Below, one piece after another: positions 8,958 through 19,252 of a stretch of 64,000 nucleotides of DNA. Numbering within the stretch: position 1 is the stretch's first letter; each line of letters begins with the position of its first letter. Source of the DNA: Polyangia bacterium (GTDB lineage Bacteria > Myxococcota_A > Polyangia > Fen-1088); contig DATATI010000074.1 in the NCBI GenBank assembly GCA_036268875.1, forward strand, positions 245,422 to 309,421. The letters run 5' to 3'. The position numbers were made by a program, and so were the translations under genes. The notes below the pieces were generated by a model, which was given only the letters and a program-made list of their open reading frames with translations, was not told where the DNA came from and made no database searches.

Positions 8958-11318
8958 TTGGCGCGCCGATCCCGCAAGCCCGTCCTGGTCAAGCCGCCGT
9001 CAGCGAACGACGCGGCCAGCGCGGCGCTGTTCATCAACCGCGAACTGTCCTGGCTGGAATTCAACGGACGCGTCCTGGAAGAAGCGCGCGATCCGTCGGT
9101 GCCGCTGCTGGAACGCCTGAAGTTCCTCACCATCGTTGCCTCCAACCTGGACGAGTTCTTCATGGTGCGCGTCGCCGGCTTGAAGCAGCAGCTGTCCGGC
9201 AACGTCGCCGAGACGCCGCCCGACGGTTTGACCGCCGCGCAACAGCTGGCCGCGATCAGCGCCCGCGCTCACGCGATGGTGGCGGAACAGTATCGCCTGT
9301 GGCGCACCGACATCGGTCCGGGCCTGGAACAGGCCGGCGTCCGCTGGCGACGGCCGGCCCAGCTGGCACCCGAACAGAAAGCGGCCTTTTTGTCGTATTT
9401 CTCGCGCGAGGTGTGGCCGGTGCTGACGCCGCTGGCGGTGGATCCCGGCCATCCGTTTCCCATCCTGCGCAACCGCAGCCTGAACCTGGCCATCTTGCTG
9501 CACAAGGAACGCGAGAAGGTGGCCCGCCGCGAGACCATCATCGCCGTGGTGCAGGTGCCGTCGCTGCTGGCGCGGGTGATGGACGTGCCCTCGGCCCCTG
9601 CGAACGGAGCGCCGGCCGACGGCGCCGCGCCGACCCGGTTTTCCTATCTGCTGCTGGAAGATCTGATCGCCATGCAGGCCGGCGAGCTGTTCCCTGGTTT
9701 TCGGGTGGTGGGCTGCAGCGCCTTCCGGGTGACGCGCAACTTCGACCTCAGCATCGACGAGGACGAGGCCGACGATCTGGTGAAGACCATCCAGAAAGAG
9801 CTGCGGCGACGGGAGCGCGGCAGCGCTGTGCGTCTGGAGATCGCCCACGACTCGCCGCCCGAGGTGGTGAATTTTCTGCGCACCGCCCTGCGCCTCGAGA
9901 ACGACGACGTCTATCTGATCGACGGGCCGTTGCACCTGGCTGATCTGGCGCCCATCTACGGCCGCGACGATCTGCGCGAGTACAAGGCCGACGCCTTCTC
10001 GCCGCAGATCGTGCCGCCGCTGCAGGAATACGACGATATTTTCCGGGTCATCGCCCAGCGGGACATCCTGCTGCAACACCCGTACGAATCGTTCGAAGAC
10101 GTGGTCGAATTCATCTCCGAGGCAGCCGGCGATCCCAATGTCCTGGCCATCAAACAGACGCTGTACCGAACCAGCGCCGATTCGCCCATCGTGCGGGCGT
10201 TGACCCGGGCCGCCGAAAACGGCAAGCAGGTGACGGCGGTGGTCGAGCTGAAGGCGCGTTTCGACGAGGCGCCGAACATTCAGTGGGCGCGCACCCTGGA
10301 AGACGCCGGCGTGCACGTGGTGTACGGCCTGCTTGGCCTCAAGACCCACTGCAAGGTGGCGCTGGTGGTGCGGCGTGAAGGCGCGCACATCAAGCGGTAC
10401 GTCCATCTGTCGACCGGCAACTACAACCCCAGCACCGCCCGGGTCTACGGCGACATCTCTTATTTCACCGCTCGCGACGCGTACGCCGACGACGCCGGCG
10501 CGCTGTTTAACTTATTGACCGGGTATTCGTCGCCGCCGTCTTGGAAGCGCTTCGAGGTGGCGCCGCTGGGCCTGCACGAGCGCATCCTGGCACTGGTCGA
10601 ACGAGAGACGGCGCTGGGCCCGCGCGGGAAAATTGTTGCCAAGATGAACGCCCTGGTCGACGCGCCGGTGATCAAGGCGCTGTACCGGGCGTCGCAGGCG
10701 GGCGTCTCGATCGATCTCATCGTGCGTGGCATCTGCTGCCTGCGACCCGGCGTGCCCGGCACCAGCGACAACATCCGGGTGATCAGCGTAGTCGATCGCT
10801 TCCTGGAACACTCGCGCGTCTTCTATTTCGAAAACGGCGGCAAGCGCGAGGTGTACCTGTCGTCGGCCGACTGGATGCCGCGCAACTTCCTGCGCCGGGT
10901 CGAGGTGATGTTCCCCATAGACGACGATGGACTGCGCGACCGCGTGGTCGATGAGATCCTGCAGACCACATTGGCCGACAACGTCAAGGCGCGGCGCCTT
11001 TTGGCCGATGGAACGTACGTGCGCACACGACAAGACCAGCCCAGCGCGGGATCGGGCGGTAACGGCGTGGCGACGTTGCGTCCAGGCTTGCGCAGCCAGG
11101 CGCGTTTCATGGAGCTGGCGCGCGAAAAAGCGCAGGCTCCCGCCGTGCCCGGCGGCAGTAGCGGCGGCTATCCGGTGCGTTCGACGCCGCAGGCGGCGCG
11201 CGCCGGCGGCAGCGGCCCGCCGCCTGCTGGCGTGCTGACCCCCGCGCCTGAGTTGAGCTCTCTTTCATCAGTACCACCAGCGCCGGTGGTACCCAAATCC
11301 GGAGGATCGTCGGGATGA
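8958..11318 (+). CDS. ppk: Polyphosphate kinase 1 with a C-terminal low-complexity extension
   Basis: PPK1 reversibly builds polyphosphate chains from ATP. The protein (786 residues) opens with FINRELSWLEFNGRVLEEA, the N-domain signature, followed by the head domain. The two phospholipase D-like domains carry the key histidines: LKTHCKVALV near residue 460, the phosphohistidine site, and LEHSRVFYFENGG near 615. Residues up to about 685 match the normal length of about 690; the remaining hundred are Gly/Ser/Pro/Ala-rich and look disordered. The start is TTG 8958; TAGACT at 8943-8948, nine bases before it, could be a -10. The stop overlaps the next gene in ATGA, so it is probably translationally coupled to the secreted-protein trio downstream, an unusual partner for ppk. 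Confidence 0.95.
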   Translation: MARRSRKPVLVKPPSANDAASAALFINRELSWLEFNGRVLEEARDPSVPLLERLKFLTIVASNLDEFFMVRVAGLKQQLSGNVAETPPDGLTAAQQLAAISARAHAMVAEQYRLWRTDIGPGLEQAGVRWRRPAQLAPEQKAAFLSYFSREVWPVLTPLAVDPGHPFPILRNRSLNLAILLHKEREKVARRETIIAVVQVPSLLARVMDVPSAPANGAPADGAAPTRFSYLLLEDLIAMQAGELFPGFRVVGCSAFRVTRNFDLSIDEDEADDLVKTIQKELRRRERGSAVRLEIAHDSPPEVVNFLRTALRLENDDVYLIDGPLHLADLAPIYGRDDLREYKADAFSPQIVPPLQEYDDIFRVIAQRDILLQHPYESFEDVVEFISEAAGDPNVLAIKQTLYRTSADSPIVRALTRAAENGKQVTAVVELKARFDEAPNIQWARTLEDAGVHVVYGLLGLKTHCKVALVVRREGAHIKRYVHLSTGNYNPSTARVYGDISYFTARDAYADDAGALFNLLTGYSSPPSWKRFEVAPLGLHERILALVERETALGPRGKIVAKMNALVDAPVIKALYRASQAGVSIDLIVRGICCLRPGVPGTSDNIRVISVVDRFLEHSRVFYFENGGKREVYLSSADWMPRNFLRRVEVMFPIDDDGLRDRVVDEILQTTLADNVKARRLLADGTYVRTRQDQPSAGSGGNGVATLRPGLRSQARFMELAREKAQAPAVPGGSSGGYPVRSTPQAARAGGSGPPPAGVLTPAPELSSLSSVPPAPVVPKSGGSSG

Positions 11319-11914
11319 CTGCCGTGATTGTCCGTCGCGTGTTTGTCGCCGCGCTGGCGCTGGGGTTCGCCGGGATGGGCGTGGTCGCGCCGGTGCAGGC
11401 CTCGCTGGTGGTGGCGCTGGATCTGAGTCAGCTGGTCAGCCACGCCGACCACATCGTGGTCACCGACGTGGTCTCGGTGCAGGCGGCGTGGGACGCCAAG
11501 CACGAGCGCATCGTCTCGACCATTCAACTGAACGTGGTCGAATCGTGGAAGGGGCCGGCCACACCGCAAAGTCGCATCACCGTCGTGCAACCCGGCGGCA
11601 CCGTCGACGACATCACCATGGTGGTCTTCGGGATGACCCAGTTTCGCCCCGGCGAACGCTCGCTGGTCTTCCTGCGCGGGAGCATGACCGCCGCCAGCGT
11701 GGTGGGAATGGCCCAGGGCAAGCGGGCGCTGTTTCGTGAAGCCGCCACCGGCCGCTGGATGGCGGACGGCCCCGATCGCTCGGGCGCGCTTTTCTTGCGG
11801 CCGGATGCCGCCACGCCCGCCGCGGCGACCGCCGCCACGGAGAACGCTCTGCGCCGACGGGCGCTGGACGATCTGCACCAGGACATACGCGCGATGATGA
11901 AAGCCGGCCGATGA
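11315..11914 (+). CDS. Small secreted protein coupled to matrixin-like proteases
   Basis: I do not recognise a named family. The 199-residue product begins with a signal peptide (RRVFVAALALGFAGMGVV, cleavage likely after VQA) followed by a compact domain starting SLVVALDLSQLVSHADHIVV with alternating beta-strands, including TIQLNVVESWKG and ERSLVFLRG. The C-terminus is Ala-rich and probably helical. It overlaps ppk upstream and the first metalloprotease downstream by four bases (ATGA) on each side, so it belongs to the same transcript and is probably exported with the proteases. A role as a chaperone, inhibitor or co-factor of the proteases is only inference from position. Confidence 0.75.
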   Translation: MTAVIVRRVFVAALALGFAGMGVVAPVQASLVVALDLSQLVSHADHIVVTDVVSVQAAWDAKHERIVSTIQLNVVESWKGPATPQSRITVVQPGGTVDDITMVVFGMTQFRPGERSLVFLRGSMTAASVVGMAQGKRALFREAATGRWMADGPDRSGALFLRPDAATPAAATAATENALRRRALDDLHQDIRAMMKAGR

Positions 11915-12852
11915 ACGCAGCGCGATCGTGCCGGGCGCTCTTGCCCGGGCTGGCGGCCTTTTTCCTGGCCACGCCGGCGCAGGCCTATGTCCGCTACATC
12001 ACCGAGACCGGAAAACCCTTCCAGTGGATGCAAAGCTGCGTGCACCTCACCGGCTATCCCAATCAAGACGACTTCCCGGACATGACGTCGGATCAGGTGC
12101 TGACCGCCGTGACCGGCGCGGCGAACGCCTGGAGCAGCGTCTCGCAGTCGTGCACGTTCTTGACCATCGACGTGTCACTGTCGTCGGCGGCGGCGCCGAG
12201 CGCGATCGCCGACATGAAAAACTCGCTGATCTTTCGCCACCAGGACTGGTGCAGCCCCACCGATACCCCGTGGACCTGCAGCTACGATCCATCGGCGCTG
12301 GCCATCACGTCGGTGTTCGTCCAGCGCAGCACAGGCCGCATTCAAGAGGCTGACATCGAAGTCAACGATCGCTGGTTCGGCTGGACCGACCTTGATCTGT
12401 TTCCTCAGGACACGACCAAACAGGATCTGCAGAACGCGCTGACTCACGAGATGGGTCACCTGATCGGACTGGACCACACGTGCTACACGGCCGGCACCAA
12501 CACCACCCGCACGAAGGACAACAACGGCAACCCGGTCCCCGACTGCGCCAACGCGCCGCCCGAGGTGCAAGCGACCACCATGTTCGCCTCGGCAAAACCG
12601 GGCGACGTCTCGAAGCGCACGCTGGAAGCCGACGACAAGCAGGCGGTCTGTGACGTCTACCCGCTGGCCAACGACCCGGCGTATTGCCCGGCGGCCACCG
12701 CCGCCGCCGTCGAGCCGAGCAAGCCGTTCGGTTGCGCCGTGGCGCCGGCCGAAGGGACGACCGGCGCGCGGGCAACAGCCGGCCTTCTCACGCTGGCGGC
12801 GACCGCGCTGGTTCTTCGTCGCCGCCAACGCGCCGGCCGCGCGCCCAGGTAA
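11911..12852 (+). CDS. Secreted matrixin-like zinc metalloprotease with MYXO-CTERM-like tail
   Basis: This 313-residue protein has a signal peptide (ending ATPAQA, mature start near YVRYI) and a metzincin zinc site HEMGHLIGLDH, matching HExxHxxGxxH, near residue 182. Downstream MFASAKPGD supplies a Met that could be the metzincin Met-turn. Paired cysteines (CVHLTGY, CTFLTI, CSYDPS, CYTAG) suggest disulfides. The end is a sorting-signal pattern: FGCAVAPAEG, a hydrophobic helix and RRRQR, the MYXO-CTERM type of Myxococcota that retains proteins at the cell surface after processing at the Cys. ATG 11911 overlaps the previous stop (ATGA). The substrate is unknown. Confidence 0.88.
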   Translation: MNAARSCRALLPGLAAFFLATPAQAYVRYITETGKPFQWMQSCVHLTGYPNQDDFPDMTSDQVLTAVTGAANAWSSVSQSCTFLTIDVSLSSAAAPSAIADMKNSLIFRHQDWCSPTDTPWTCSYDPSALAITSVFVQRSTGRIQEADIEVNDRWFGWTDLDLFPQDTTKQDLQNALTHEMGHLIGLDHTCYTAGTNTTRTKDNNGNPVPDCANAPPEVQATTMFASAKPGDVSKRTLEADDKQAVCDVYPLANDPAYCPAATAAAVEPSKPFGCAVAPAEGTTGARATAGLLTLAATALVLRRRQRAGRAPR

Positions 12853-12855
12853 GCC

Positions 12856-13755
12856 GTGCGTGTGTCGGCGGTCATCGTGCTTGGGCTTGTGCTGGCGGCT
12901 CCGGCCGCGGCGTTCGCCTTCGTCCCCTACCGCACCGCCGACAACTCGCACGGGTTCTACTGGCCGACCACCTGCGTGGGCCTCACCGCCTACGCCGACA
13001 ACTTTCAGGAGATCCCTTATGACCAGACGATGAACGCCATCCGCGCCGCGGCGCGCACCTGGAGCCACGCCTCGCTGTCGTGCACGTATCTGGACGTGGA
13101 GATCTTGGTCGGCAGCGGCACGCCTCCCCACGCCGCCAACGACGCACGCAACATCCTGGTCTTTCGCACCGACCGCTGGTGCAAGTGGAACGACCCGCCC
13201 GAACAGTGCAGCTATGATCCGTCGGCGCTGGCCATCACGTCGGTGTTCGCCAAGGGCGACGGCCACATCATCGACGCCGACATCGAGGTGAACGCCGCCA
13301 TGGGCGACATCGAATGGATGAACGCCGACGTGATGCCCGTGGCCGGTAAATATGATCTGCAGAACGCCCTCACTCACGAGATGGGCCACTTCATCGGTCT
13401 CGACCACACCTGCTATCAGCCGGACCCCAACAAATCGCGCCCACTAGACAACCTGGGCAACATGGTTCCCGACTGCGACAGCGCGCCGCCCGAGGTGATG
13501 GCGACGACGATGTTCAACGAGACCACCGCCGGCGAGACGTCGAAGCGCATGCTGGCGATGGACGATCAAAACGGGGTCTGCGACACCTACCCGCCGGCGC
13601 TGGATCCGATGATCTGCAACATCAATTTACCCGATGACACGTTCGGCTGCGCCACCCGCCCCGGCCGCGCCCACTCAAGCGAGCTGGCGGCGACGCTGAT
13701 CTTCTTGACCGCGGCGGTGGCAGTCAGCCGCCGGCGCGCCCGCCCACGTCGCTGA
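12856..13755 (+). CDS. Second secreted matrixin-like zinc metalloprotease, paralogue of the previous gene
   Basis: The 299-residue product starts at GTG 12856, three bases after the previous stop, and has a signal peptide (VIVLGLVLAAPAAAFA). It shares the zinc site (HEMGHFIGLDHTC) and the segment CSYDPSALAITSVF with its neighbour, plus APPEVMATTMF and the DDxxGVCDxYP end, so the pair is a tandem duplication. The tail has FGCATRPG, a hydrophobic segment and RRRARPRR, again MYXO-CTERM-like. The most divergent parts are the N-terminal third and the loop before the zinc site, which would be expected to set substrate preference. It converges with the next gene, with only three bases between the stops. 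Confidence 0.88.
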   Translation: MRVSAVIVLGLVLAAPAAAFAFVPYRTADNSHGFYWPTTCVGLTAYADNFQEIPYDQTMNAIRAAARTWSHASLSCTYLDVEILVGSGTPPHAANDARNILVFRTDRWCKWNDPPEQCSYDPSALAITSVFAKGDGHIIDADIEVNAAMGDIEWMNADVMPVAGKYDLQNALTHEMGHFIGLDHTCYQPDPNKSRPLDNLGNMVPDCDSAPPEVMATTMFNETTAGETSKRMLAMDDQNGVCDTYPPALDPMICNINLPDDTFGCATRPGRAHSSELAATLIFLTAAVAVSRRRARPRR

Positions 13756-13758
13756 TCG

Positions 13759-15879
13759 TCAACGCAGCGGCTGCAGGTTGATGCGCACGTCGCGCAGCGA
13801 AGGCTCGCCCAGCGTGCCACTGGGTGGAACGTCGACGGCGCTCTCCCCGGATTCAAAGCCGGACGCATCGACGGTGATGGTCCAGCGGCCGGGCAGAAGC
13901 GCGGCCAGAGAAAACGCTCCGCCCTTGCGCACGCTGCCGGTAGCGCTGCGTCCGTCGGGGCCGCGCGCCTCGAGGCGAAACTTGGTCACCGCGGCGCCGC
14001 TGCGACCGTCGTGAACCTCGCCAGAGACGGCGCCGGGGATGGGCACCACCACCGACGCGAAAACGCCCGCCATGGCGGCCGTCTTTGTCGATGGATAGGC
14101 CGACTGCCGAACCTCCAGCACCAACGGCACCGCCGGCAATTGCGCCAGCCGAAAGTGCCCACCCATGTCCGCTATCGTGGTGGCCAGGATCGCCGCCCCG
14201 TCAGGGACGCGCAGCGGGTCGGCGGCGGCGGCACCCGCACCGGCGTCACCGGGCGGCGCGGCGGGCGCGGCGGGCCAGGCGATCACCAACGCGCGACCAA
14301 TCGGCCGGCCCCCGCTGTCTTGCACCAACCCCTCCAGCGCGGCGTCCGCGCGGACCATCGACACTTCCAGCGGCGCCGGCGCGCCGCCGTCGGTGGCGGC
14401 GACCGACAGTTGCTGGTTGCGCATGCCGGGCGCTGACACCGTCAGCGCGTATCGCCCCGGCGGCAAGGACAACGAAAATTGTCCGGCCCCGTCGGTCAAG
14501 GCGAACGGACCGTCGGCAACGGCGACGCGCGCGCCTTCCAGCGGCGACTGAAATTCGTCCAGCACCCGCCCGGCCACCGCAATGCCGTCGGCCAGAACCA
14601 GATCGGGGACGTCACGACGCTGGCCCGGACCAAGAGCGATCTCGTCGCTGCGCACCGGCACGCGGCCGCTGGCGCTGGCGTCCAGCCGAATTTTTCCCGG
14701 CCAGAGATCCGACAGCACAAAGTGTCCGCCGGCGTCGGTCAGCGCGCTGCGCGCGGTGGCCACCAGCCGCCCGCTACTGGTCGGCACCGCCGCTGCTTCT
14801 GCCGCCAGTGGCAACGGTTCGCTGGTCACCGCCAGATCGATCGGCCCCGGGGCCAGGCAGCGCACGACGGCTGCCGCCACACCGCGCCCATGCGTGTCGA
14901 CCACCCGACCGGTCACGGCGGCGCCGCGGACCAGTTCCAGCGTGATTGGCTTTGGCGCGCCAGCGCCCACCGTCGCCGGCAGCGTGGTCTGGACGATCCG
15001 CCGGGGCAGATAGCCGACGTGGCGCGCGGTCAGCCGATAGTCGCCCGCCGGCAGCGCGCGACAAGTCCAGTCGCCGTTGCCGTCGACGCGCGCCACGTCC
15101 ACCGCCCCGGTGCTGTCGGCCGCGATCGCGATGCGCACCTCGCTGTCCGGCAAGGGCGCCCCGTCATCGCCGATCACTCGACCGCTCAGCGTCGAACCAG
15201 GTTCCAGCTGCAATCGCGACGGCGGCGGCGGTGGACCGGCGCGCGACAAAATGATCTCCGGCGTGGACTTCGACGCCAGGCTGCCGCGCACGGCGCGTAC
15301 GCTGTAGGCGCCGGGACCCAGGCCGCCGAAGGTGAAGCGGCCATCGCCACCGGTCTGGATCTGGCGCTGCGGTTCGACGGTCTCGCCGCCCAGAAGAACC
15401 AGAGCGCCGGCGGCGGGGGCACCGGCGTTGAACACCACGCCGCTCAGGCTTTGAACGGCGCCGTCCAGAGGCACCGACAGCGGCATCGAGGACGGCGGCA
15501 GCGGACCGACATGCGCTGGTGGAAACCCCGGCGCTTCCACCAGCAGCTGGCGCCAGCCGGGACGCGGCGCGGGAAAAACGAAGCGGCCGGTGTCATCAGC
15601 GATGGCTTGCGCGGGCGCGCCAGCGTCGGCCGGCGGCTCCGTCCACAGTAGCACGCGCGCCGACGGCACCGGCCGCGCCTGATTGTCCAGGATCTGGCCG
15701 GTCAGCGGCGTCGGACCCGACGCGGCGTCGGCGCTGACGTGATCGCCGGTCGGCGCCGCTTTCGGCCGCGCCACGGGGTGCCGGCGACAGCCCGCGGCGC
15801 CCACCACCATCAGCAGGCCCAGCACGTGCCAGCGCCCGAGCCGAAGAGCGAAGGCGGGAGCATGGCTTGCGGAAACCAT
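13759..15879 (-). CDS. Large lipoprotein of repeated carboxypeptidase-regulatory-like (Ig-like) domains
   Basis: The 706-residue protein has a lipoprotein signal: a basic N-region (RLGRWHVL), a hydrophobic core and GAAGC, with the lipidated Cys at about residue 31. After a short Pro/Ala linker it consists of about seven repeats of roughly 85-95 residues, each beginning with a pattern like LTGQILDNQARPVPSARVLL and ending in GRFTFGGLGPGAYSVRA-type strands. This is the CarboxypepD_reg or transthyretin-like beta-sandwich found in many surface proteins. No catalytic domain is visible, so it is likely a structural or binding surface protein. ATG 15879 lies six bases after a TAGCAT -10-like sequence (15886-15891), consistent with a leaderless start. 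The neighbouring L28 gene is divergent. Confidence 0.85.
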   Translation of the reverse strand: MVSASHAPAFALRLGRWHVLGLLMVVGAAGCRRHPVARPKAAPTGDHVSADAASGPTPLTGQILDNQARPVPSARVLLWTEPPADAGAPAQAIADDTGRFVFPAPRPGWRQLLVEAPGFPPAHVGPLPPSSMPLSVPLDGAVQSLSGVVFNAGAPAAGALVLLGGETVEPQRQIQTGGDGRFTFGGLGPGAYSVRAVRGSLASKSTPEIILSRAGPPPPPSRLQLEPGSTLSGRVIGDDGAPLPDSEVRIAIAADSTGAVDVARVDGNGDWTCRALPAGDYRLTARHVGYLPRRIVQTTLPATVGAGAPKPITLELVRGAAVTGRVVDTHGRGVAAAVVRCLAPGPIDLAVTSEPLPLAAEAAAVPTSSGRLVATARSALTDAGGHFVLSDLWPGKIRLDASASGRVPVRSDEIALGPGQRRDVPDLVLADGIAVAGRVLDEFQSPLEGARVAVADGPFALTDGAGQFSLSLPPGRYALTVSAPGMRNQQLSVAATDGGAPAPLEVSMVRADAALEGLVQDSGGRPIGRALVIAWPAAPAAPPGDAGAGAAAADPLRVPDGAAILATTIADMGGHFRLAQLPAVPLVLEVRQSAYPSTKTAAMAGVFASVVVPIPGAVSGEVHDGRSGAAVTKFRLEARGPDGRSATGSVRKGGAFSLAALLPGRWTITVDASGFESGESAVDVPPSGTLGEPSLRDVRINLQPLR

Positions 15880-15895
15880 CCGTGGATGCTAAACG
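15867..15895 (+). promoter_or_regulatory. Possible promoter of rpmB, overlapping the divergent gene's start
   Basis: TTGCGG (15867-15872), a 17-base spacer and TAAACG (15890-15895), preceded by a TG that makes it an extended -10. Both hexamers are weak (three of six matches). It overlaps the minus-strand TAGCAT of the divergent lipoprotein gene, so the two promoters would exclude each other. Confidence 0.3.
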
Positions 15896-15917
15896 TACGC
15901 GCCTTCCGGAGGAAATT

Positions 15918-16109
15918 ATGCCAGCGCAGTGTGCCGTCTGCGGGAAACAACGTCGGGTCGCGAACAACGTTAGCCACTCGAACATCAAGACCAAAAGCAT
16001 CCAGCGTCCCAACCTTCGCCGCGTCCGCGCCAAGGTGAACGGCGCCAACAAGCACATCCGCGTGTGCACCCGCTGCCTGCGCTCCGGCGCGGTCAGCAAA
16101 GCCGGCTAG
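15918..16109 (+). CDS. rpmB: Large ribosomal subunit protein bL28, zinc-ribbon type
   Basis: The 63-residue protein is a component of the 50S subunit. It has the L28 signature VSHSNIKTKSIQRPNLRRVR and two CxxC pairs, CAVC at the start and CTRC near the end, which would bind zinc. An upstream in-frame start exists, but ATG 15918 is strongly supported by a GGAGG Shine-Dalgarno at 15908-15912 five bases before it and by family length. It is one of the few genes here with a textbook ribosome-binding site. It stands alone rather than next to rpmG. Confidence 0.97.
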   Translation: MPAQCAVCGKQRRVANNVSHSNIKTKSIQRPNLRRVRAKVNGANKHIRVCTRCLRSGAVSKAG

Positions 16110-16142
16110 ACGCGCCGATTGTCGCTCGTGCCCGCAACGCTG

Positions 16143-16170
16143 TTGCAGCGACGGGCGCGACGCGTATGCT
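16143..16170 (+). promoter_or_regulatory. Putative promoter of the DUF721 gene, leaderless layout
   Basis: TATGCT at 16165-16170 lies six bases before GTG 16177; a poor -35 (TTGCAG, 16143-16148) is 16 bases upstream. The position of the -10 favours GTG 16177 over ATG 16180 and implies transcription beginning at the start codon. Confidence 0.4.
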
Positions 16171-16176
16171 GAGTTC

Positions 16177-16545
16177 GTGATGAAGCCGGCGCGTGGTCCG
16201 ATCGTGTACCGTAAGCGCCGCGAGGCGATGCCGGCGCCGGAGACCTCCGCCGACCTGATGGGCGCGACGCTGGCGCGCCTGGGTGGACACGGCCGCGCCC
16301 TGGAGTTTCGCGTCTTCGAGAGTTACCAGTCCACCGTCGGCGCCATGCTGCGCGACCGCACCGCGCCGGAGCGCCTGCTGGGCACGACGCTGATGGTGCG
16401 GGTGGAAAGTTCGGCGCTCGGTCACGAGCTGACCATGCTGAAGGGCGAGATCTTGATGAAGATGACGGCGACGTTGGGCCCGGGAATCGTCGTCGACATC
16501 CGCACCCGCGTCGGCCCGCTGGCGACCAGCTTCGCGCCCCGCTGA
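16177..16545 (+). CDS. DciA-like protein (DUF721), probable replicative helicase loader
   Basis: The 122-residue protein matches the DUF721 pattern: a helical N-terminus (DLMGATLARLGG), a central YQSTVGAMLRDRTAPERLLG, then the KH-like core LMVRVESSALGHELTMLKGEIL and the final strand GIVVDIRTRVGPL. In bacteria without DnaC this family loads the replicative helicase DnaB, so a role in replication initiation is the best guess from the family. ATG 16180 is an alternative start. It converges with trpA across 23 bases. Confidence 0.8.
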   Translation: MMKPARGPIVYRKRREAMPAPETSADLMGATLARLGGHGRALEFRVFESYQSTVGAMLRDRTAPERLLGTTLMVRVESSALGHELTMLKGEILMKMTATLGPGIVVDIRTRVGPLATSFAPR

Positions 16546-16568
16546 CCAAGCGCGCGCAGCAGCCTCGG

Positions 16569-17374
16569 TTATCCAGCGATGGCGTCGCGCAGGGAGCGCA
16601 CGAAGGCTCCGAGTTCAATCGCCGGGTCGCGGCCGTCGGCGACGGCTTTCTCCACCAACTGCACGGCGGCGCTGCCCACCACCACGCCGTCGGCGAACTT
16701 GGCCACCTCGCGCGCGTCGGACGGGGTCTTGATGCCGAAGCCGACCACCACCGGGACCTTGCCGCCGGTGGCGGCGCGGATGGCATCGACATGGACGCGC
16801 GGCTCGGCGACGTTGACCAGGCGCGTGCCGGTGATGCCGGTCAGCGAGACGTAATAAATAAAGCCGCTGGCCACCGCGGCCGCCGCGGCGATGCGCGCCG
16901 CCGTCGACGTCGGCGCCAGCAGCGGAATGAAATCAAGTCCGCGGCGGGTCAGGGCGGAGGTCAGTTCTTTGTCCTCGTCGGGCGGATAGTCGACGCACAA
17001 CACGGCGTCGGCGCCGGCGTCGGCGGCGCGCTGGGCGAACACCTCAGGACCCATCACCACGATCGGGTTGGCGTAACCGAACAGCACCAGGCCGACGTGC
17101 GGGTGTTTGTCGCGCACCGCCTGGCACAGCTCCAGCGTGCGGCGCAGGCCGCCGCCCGCCGCCAGCGCCCGGTGCATGGCGGCCTGGATGACCTCGCCAT
17201 CGGCGGAAGGATCGCTCCACGGAACCCCGATCTCGATGATGTCCGCGCCGGCTTCGGCGGCCGCCAGCAGCACCCGCAAGCTGGTGGCGCCGTCGGGATC
17301 GTGCGCGGTCAGGTACAGCACCAGCGCCTTGCGTTTCTCGGCGCGGGTCCGGGCAAAACAAGCGCCAAGGCGGC

Positions 17375-17378
<4 letters not shown>
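16569..17378 (-). CDS. trpA: Tryptophan synthase alpha subunit
   Basis: The alpha subunit cleaves indole-3-glycerol phosphate to indole, which is channelled to the beta subunit. The 269-residue length is normal. Motifs include YLTAHDPDG, the catalytic Glu in [22 protein letters not shown] and the phosphate-binding [13 protein letters not shown]. The start is GTG 17378, which overlaps the trpB stop as GTGA; the longer open frame that continues upstream is a shadow of trpB. It is the last gene of the operon and converges with the DUF721 gene. Confidence 0.97.
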
Positions 17379-18579
<1,201 letters not shown>

Positions 18580-18583
<4 letters not shown>

Positions 18584-19248
18584 GGCGAAAGACTATATCC
18601 GAGCGCTGCGGCCGCGGCACGGGCCGCCGCGACGAAGGCCGCCACGCGCGCCGGATCTTTGCGGCCGGGCGCTGACTCGACCCCGCTGGCCACGTCGACG
18701 CCGTCGGCAGCGGTGGCGGTGATCGCGGCAGCGACGTTGTCGGGGGTCAGGCCCCCGGCCAGCCAGAACGGACGCCGGCCCTGCCCGGCGATCAAACCCC
18801 ACGGCGCCGGCTGCCCGCCGCCGCCAAACCCATCGACGAAGGCATCGTACAAGCGGACCGCCGCGCGCGTGTTCCATTGCAGCGCCTCGGCGAAGGACGC
18901 GGCGTCGCGCACGCGGACGGCGCGGATCAGTCCCGCGGGATCAAAGCCGGCAAAAGCCGTTGCCGTCTCGTCGCCGTGCAACTGCGCTCGATCGAGCCCC
19001 AGTTGATCGACGGCGCGGCCGACGTCGTCGGGCGCCGCATTGACGAACACGCCCACCTTCAAGACGCCGGCTGGGACGGCCGCCAGCACGGCGCGCGCGG
19101 CCGCGTGATCGCCGACGTAGCGCTTCGATCCCGGCCACAGGTTGACCCCGATGGCGCCGGCACCGGCGTGCGCAGCCAACGCGGCATCGGCGGGCGTGGT
19201 GACGCCGCAAATCTTGATCAGCAGCGGAGGGTTCTGCGGCGGCGACAT
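18580..19248 (-). CDS. trpF: Phosphoribosylanthranilate isomerase
   Basis: The enzyme isomerises phosphoribosylanthranilate (Amadori rearrangement). The 222-residue protein is a single TIM barrel beginning [13 protein letters not shown], which holds the catalytic Cys, followed by [11 protein letters not shown], the Asp-bearing [10 protein letters not shown] segment, and the phosphate-binding end [11 protein letters not shown] with [12 protein letters not shown] 19248, four bases after the trpC stop, is chosen over an in-frame start at 19290 that would overlap trpC. It is coupled to trpB by ATGA. Confidence 0.96.
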
Positions 19249-19252
19249 GCGA

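Noticed and set aside
16127..16159. Hairpin CGTGCCC ... GGGCGCG with an inner GCAACGCTGTTGC, after rpmB
   Set aside because: It lacks a T-tract and has a bulge, so it is not convincing as an intrinsic terminator.
16177..16182. ATG 16180 as the start of the DUF721 gene
   Set aside because: Kept only as an alternative; the -10 at 16165-16170 favours GTG 16177, and the two differ by one residue.
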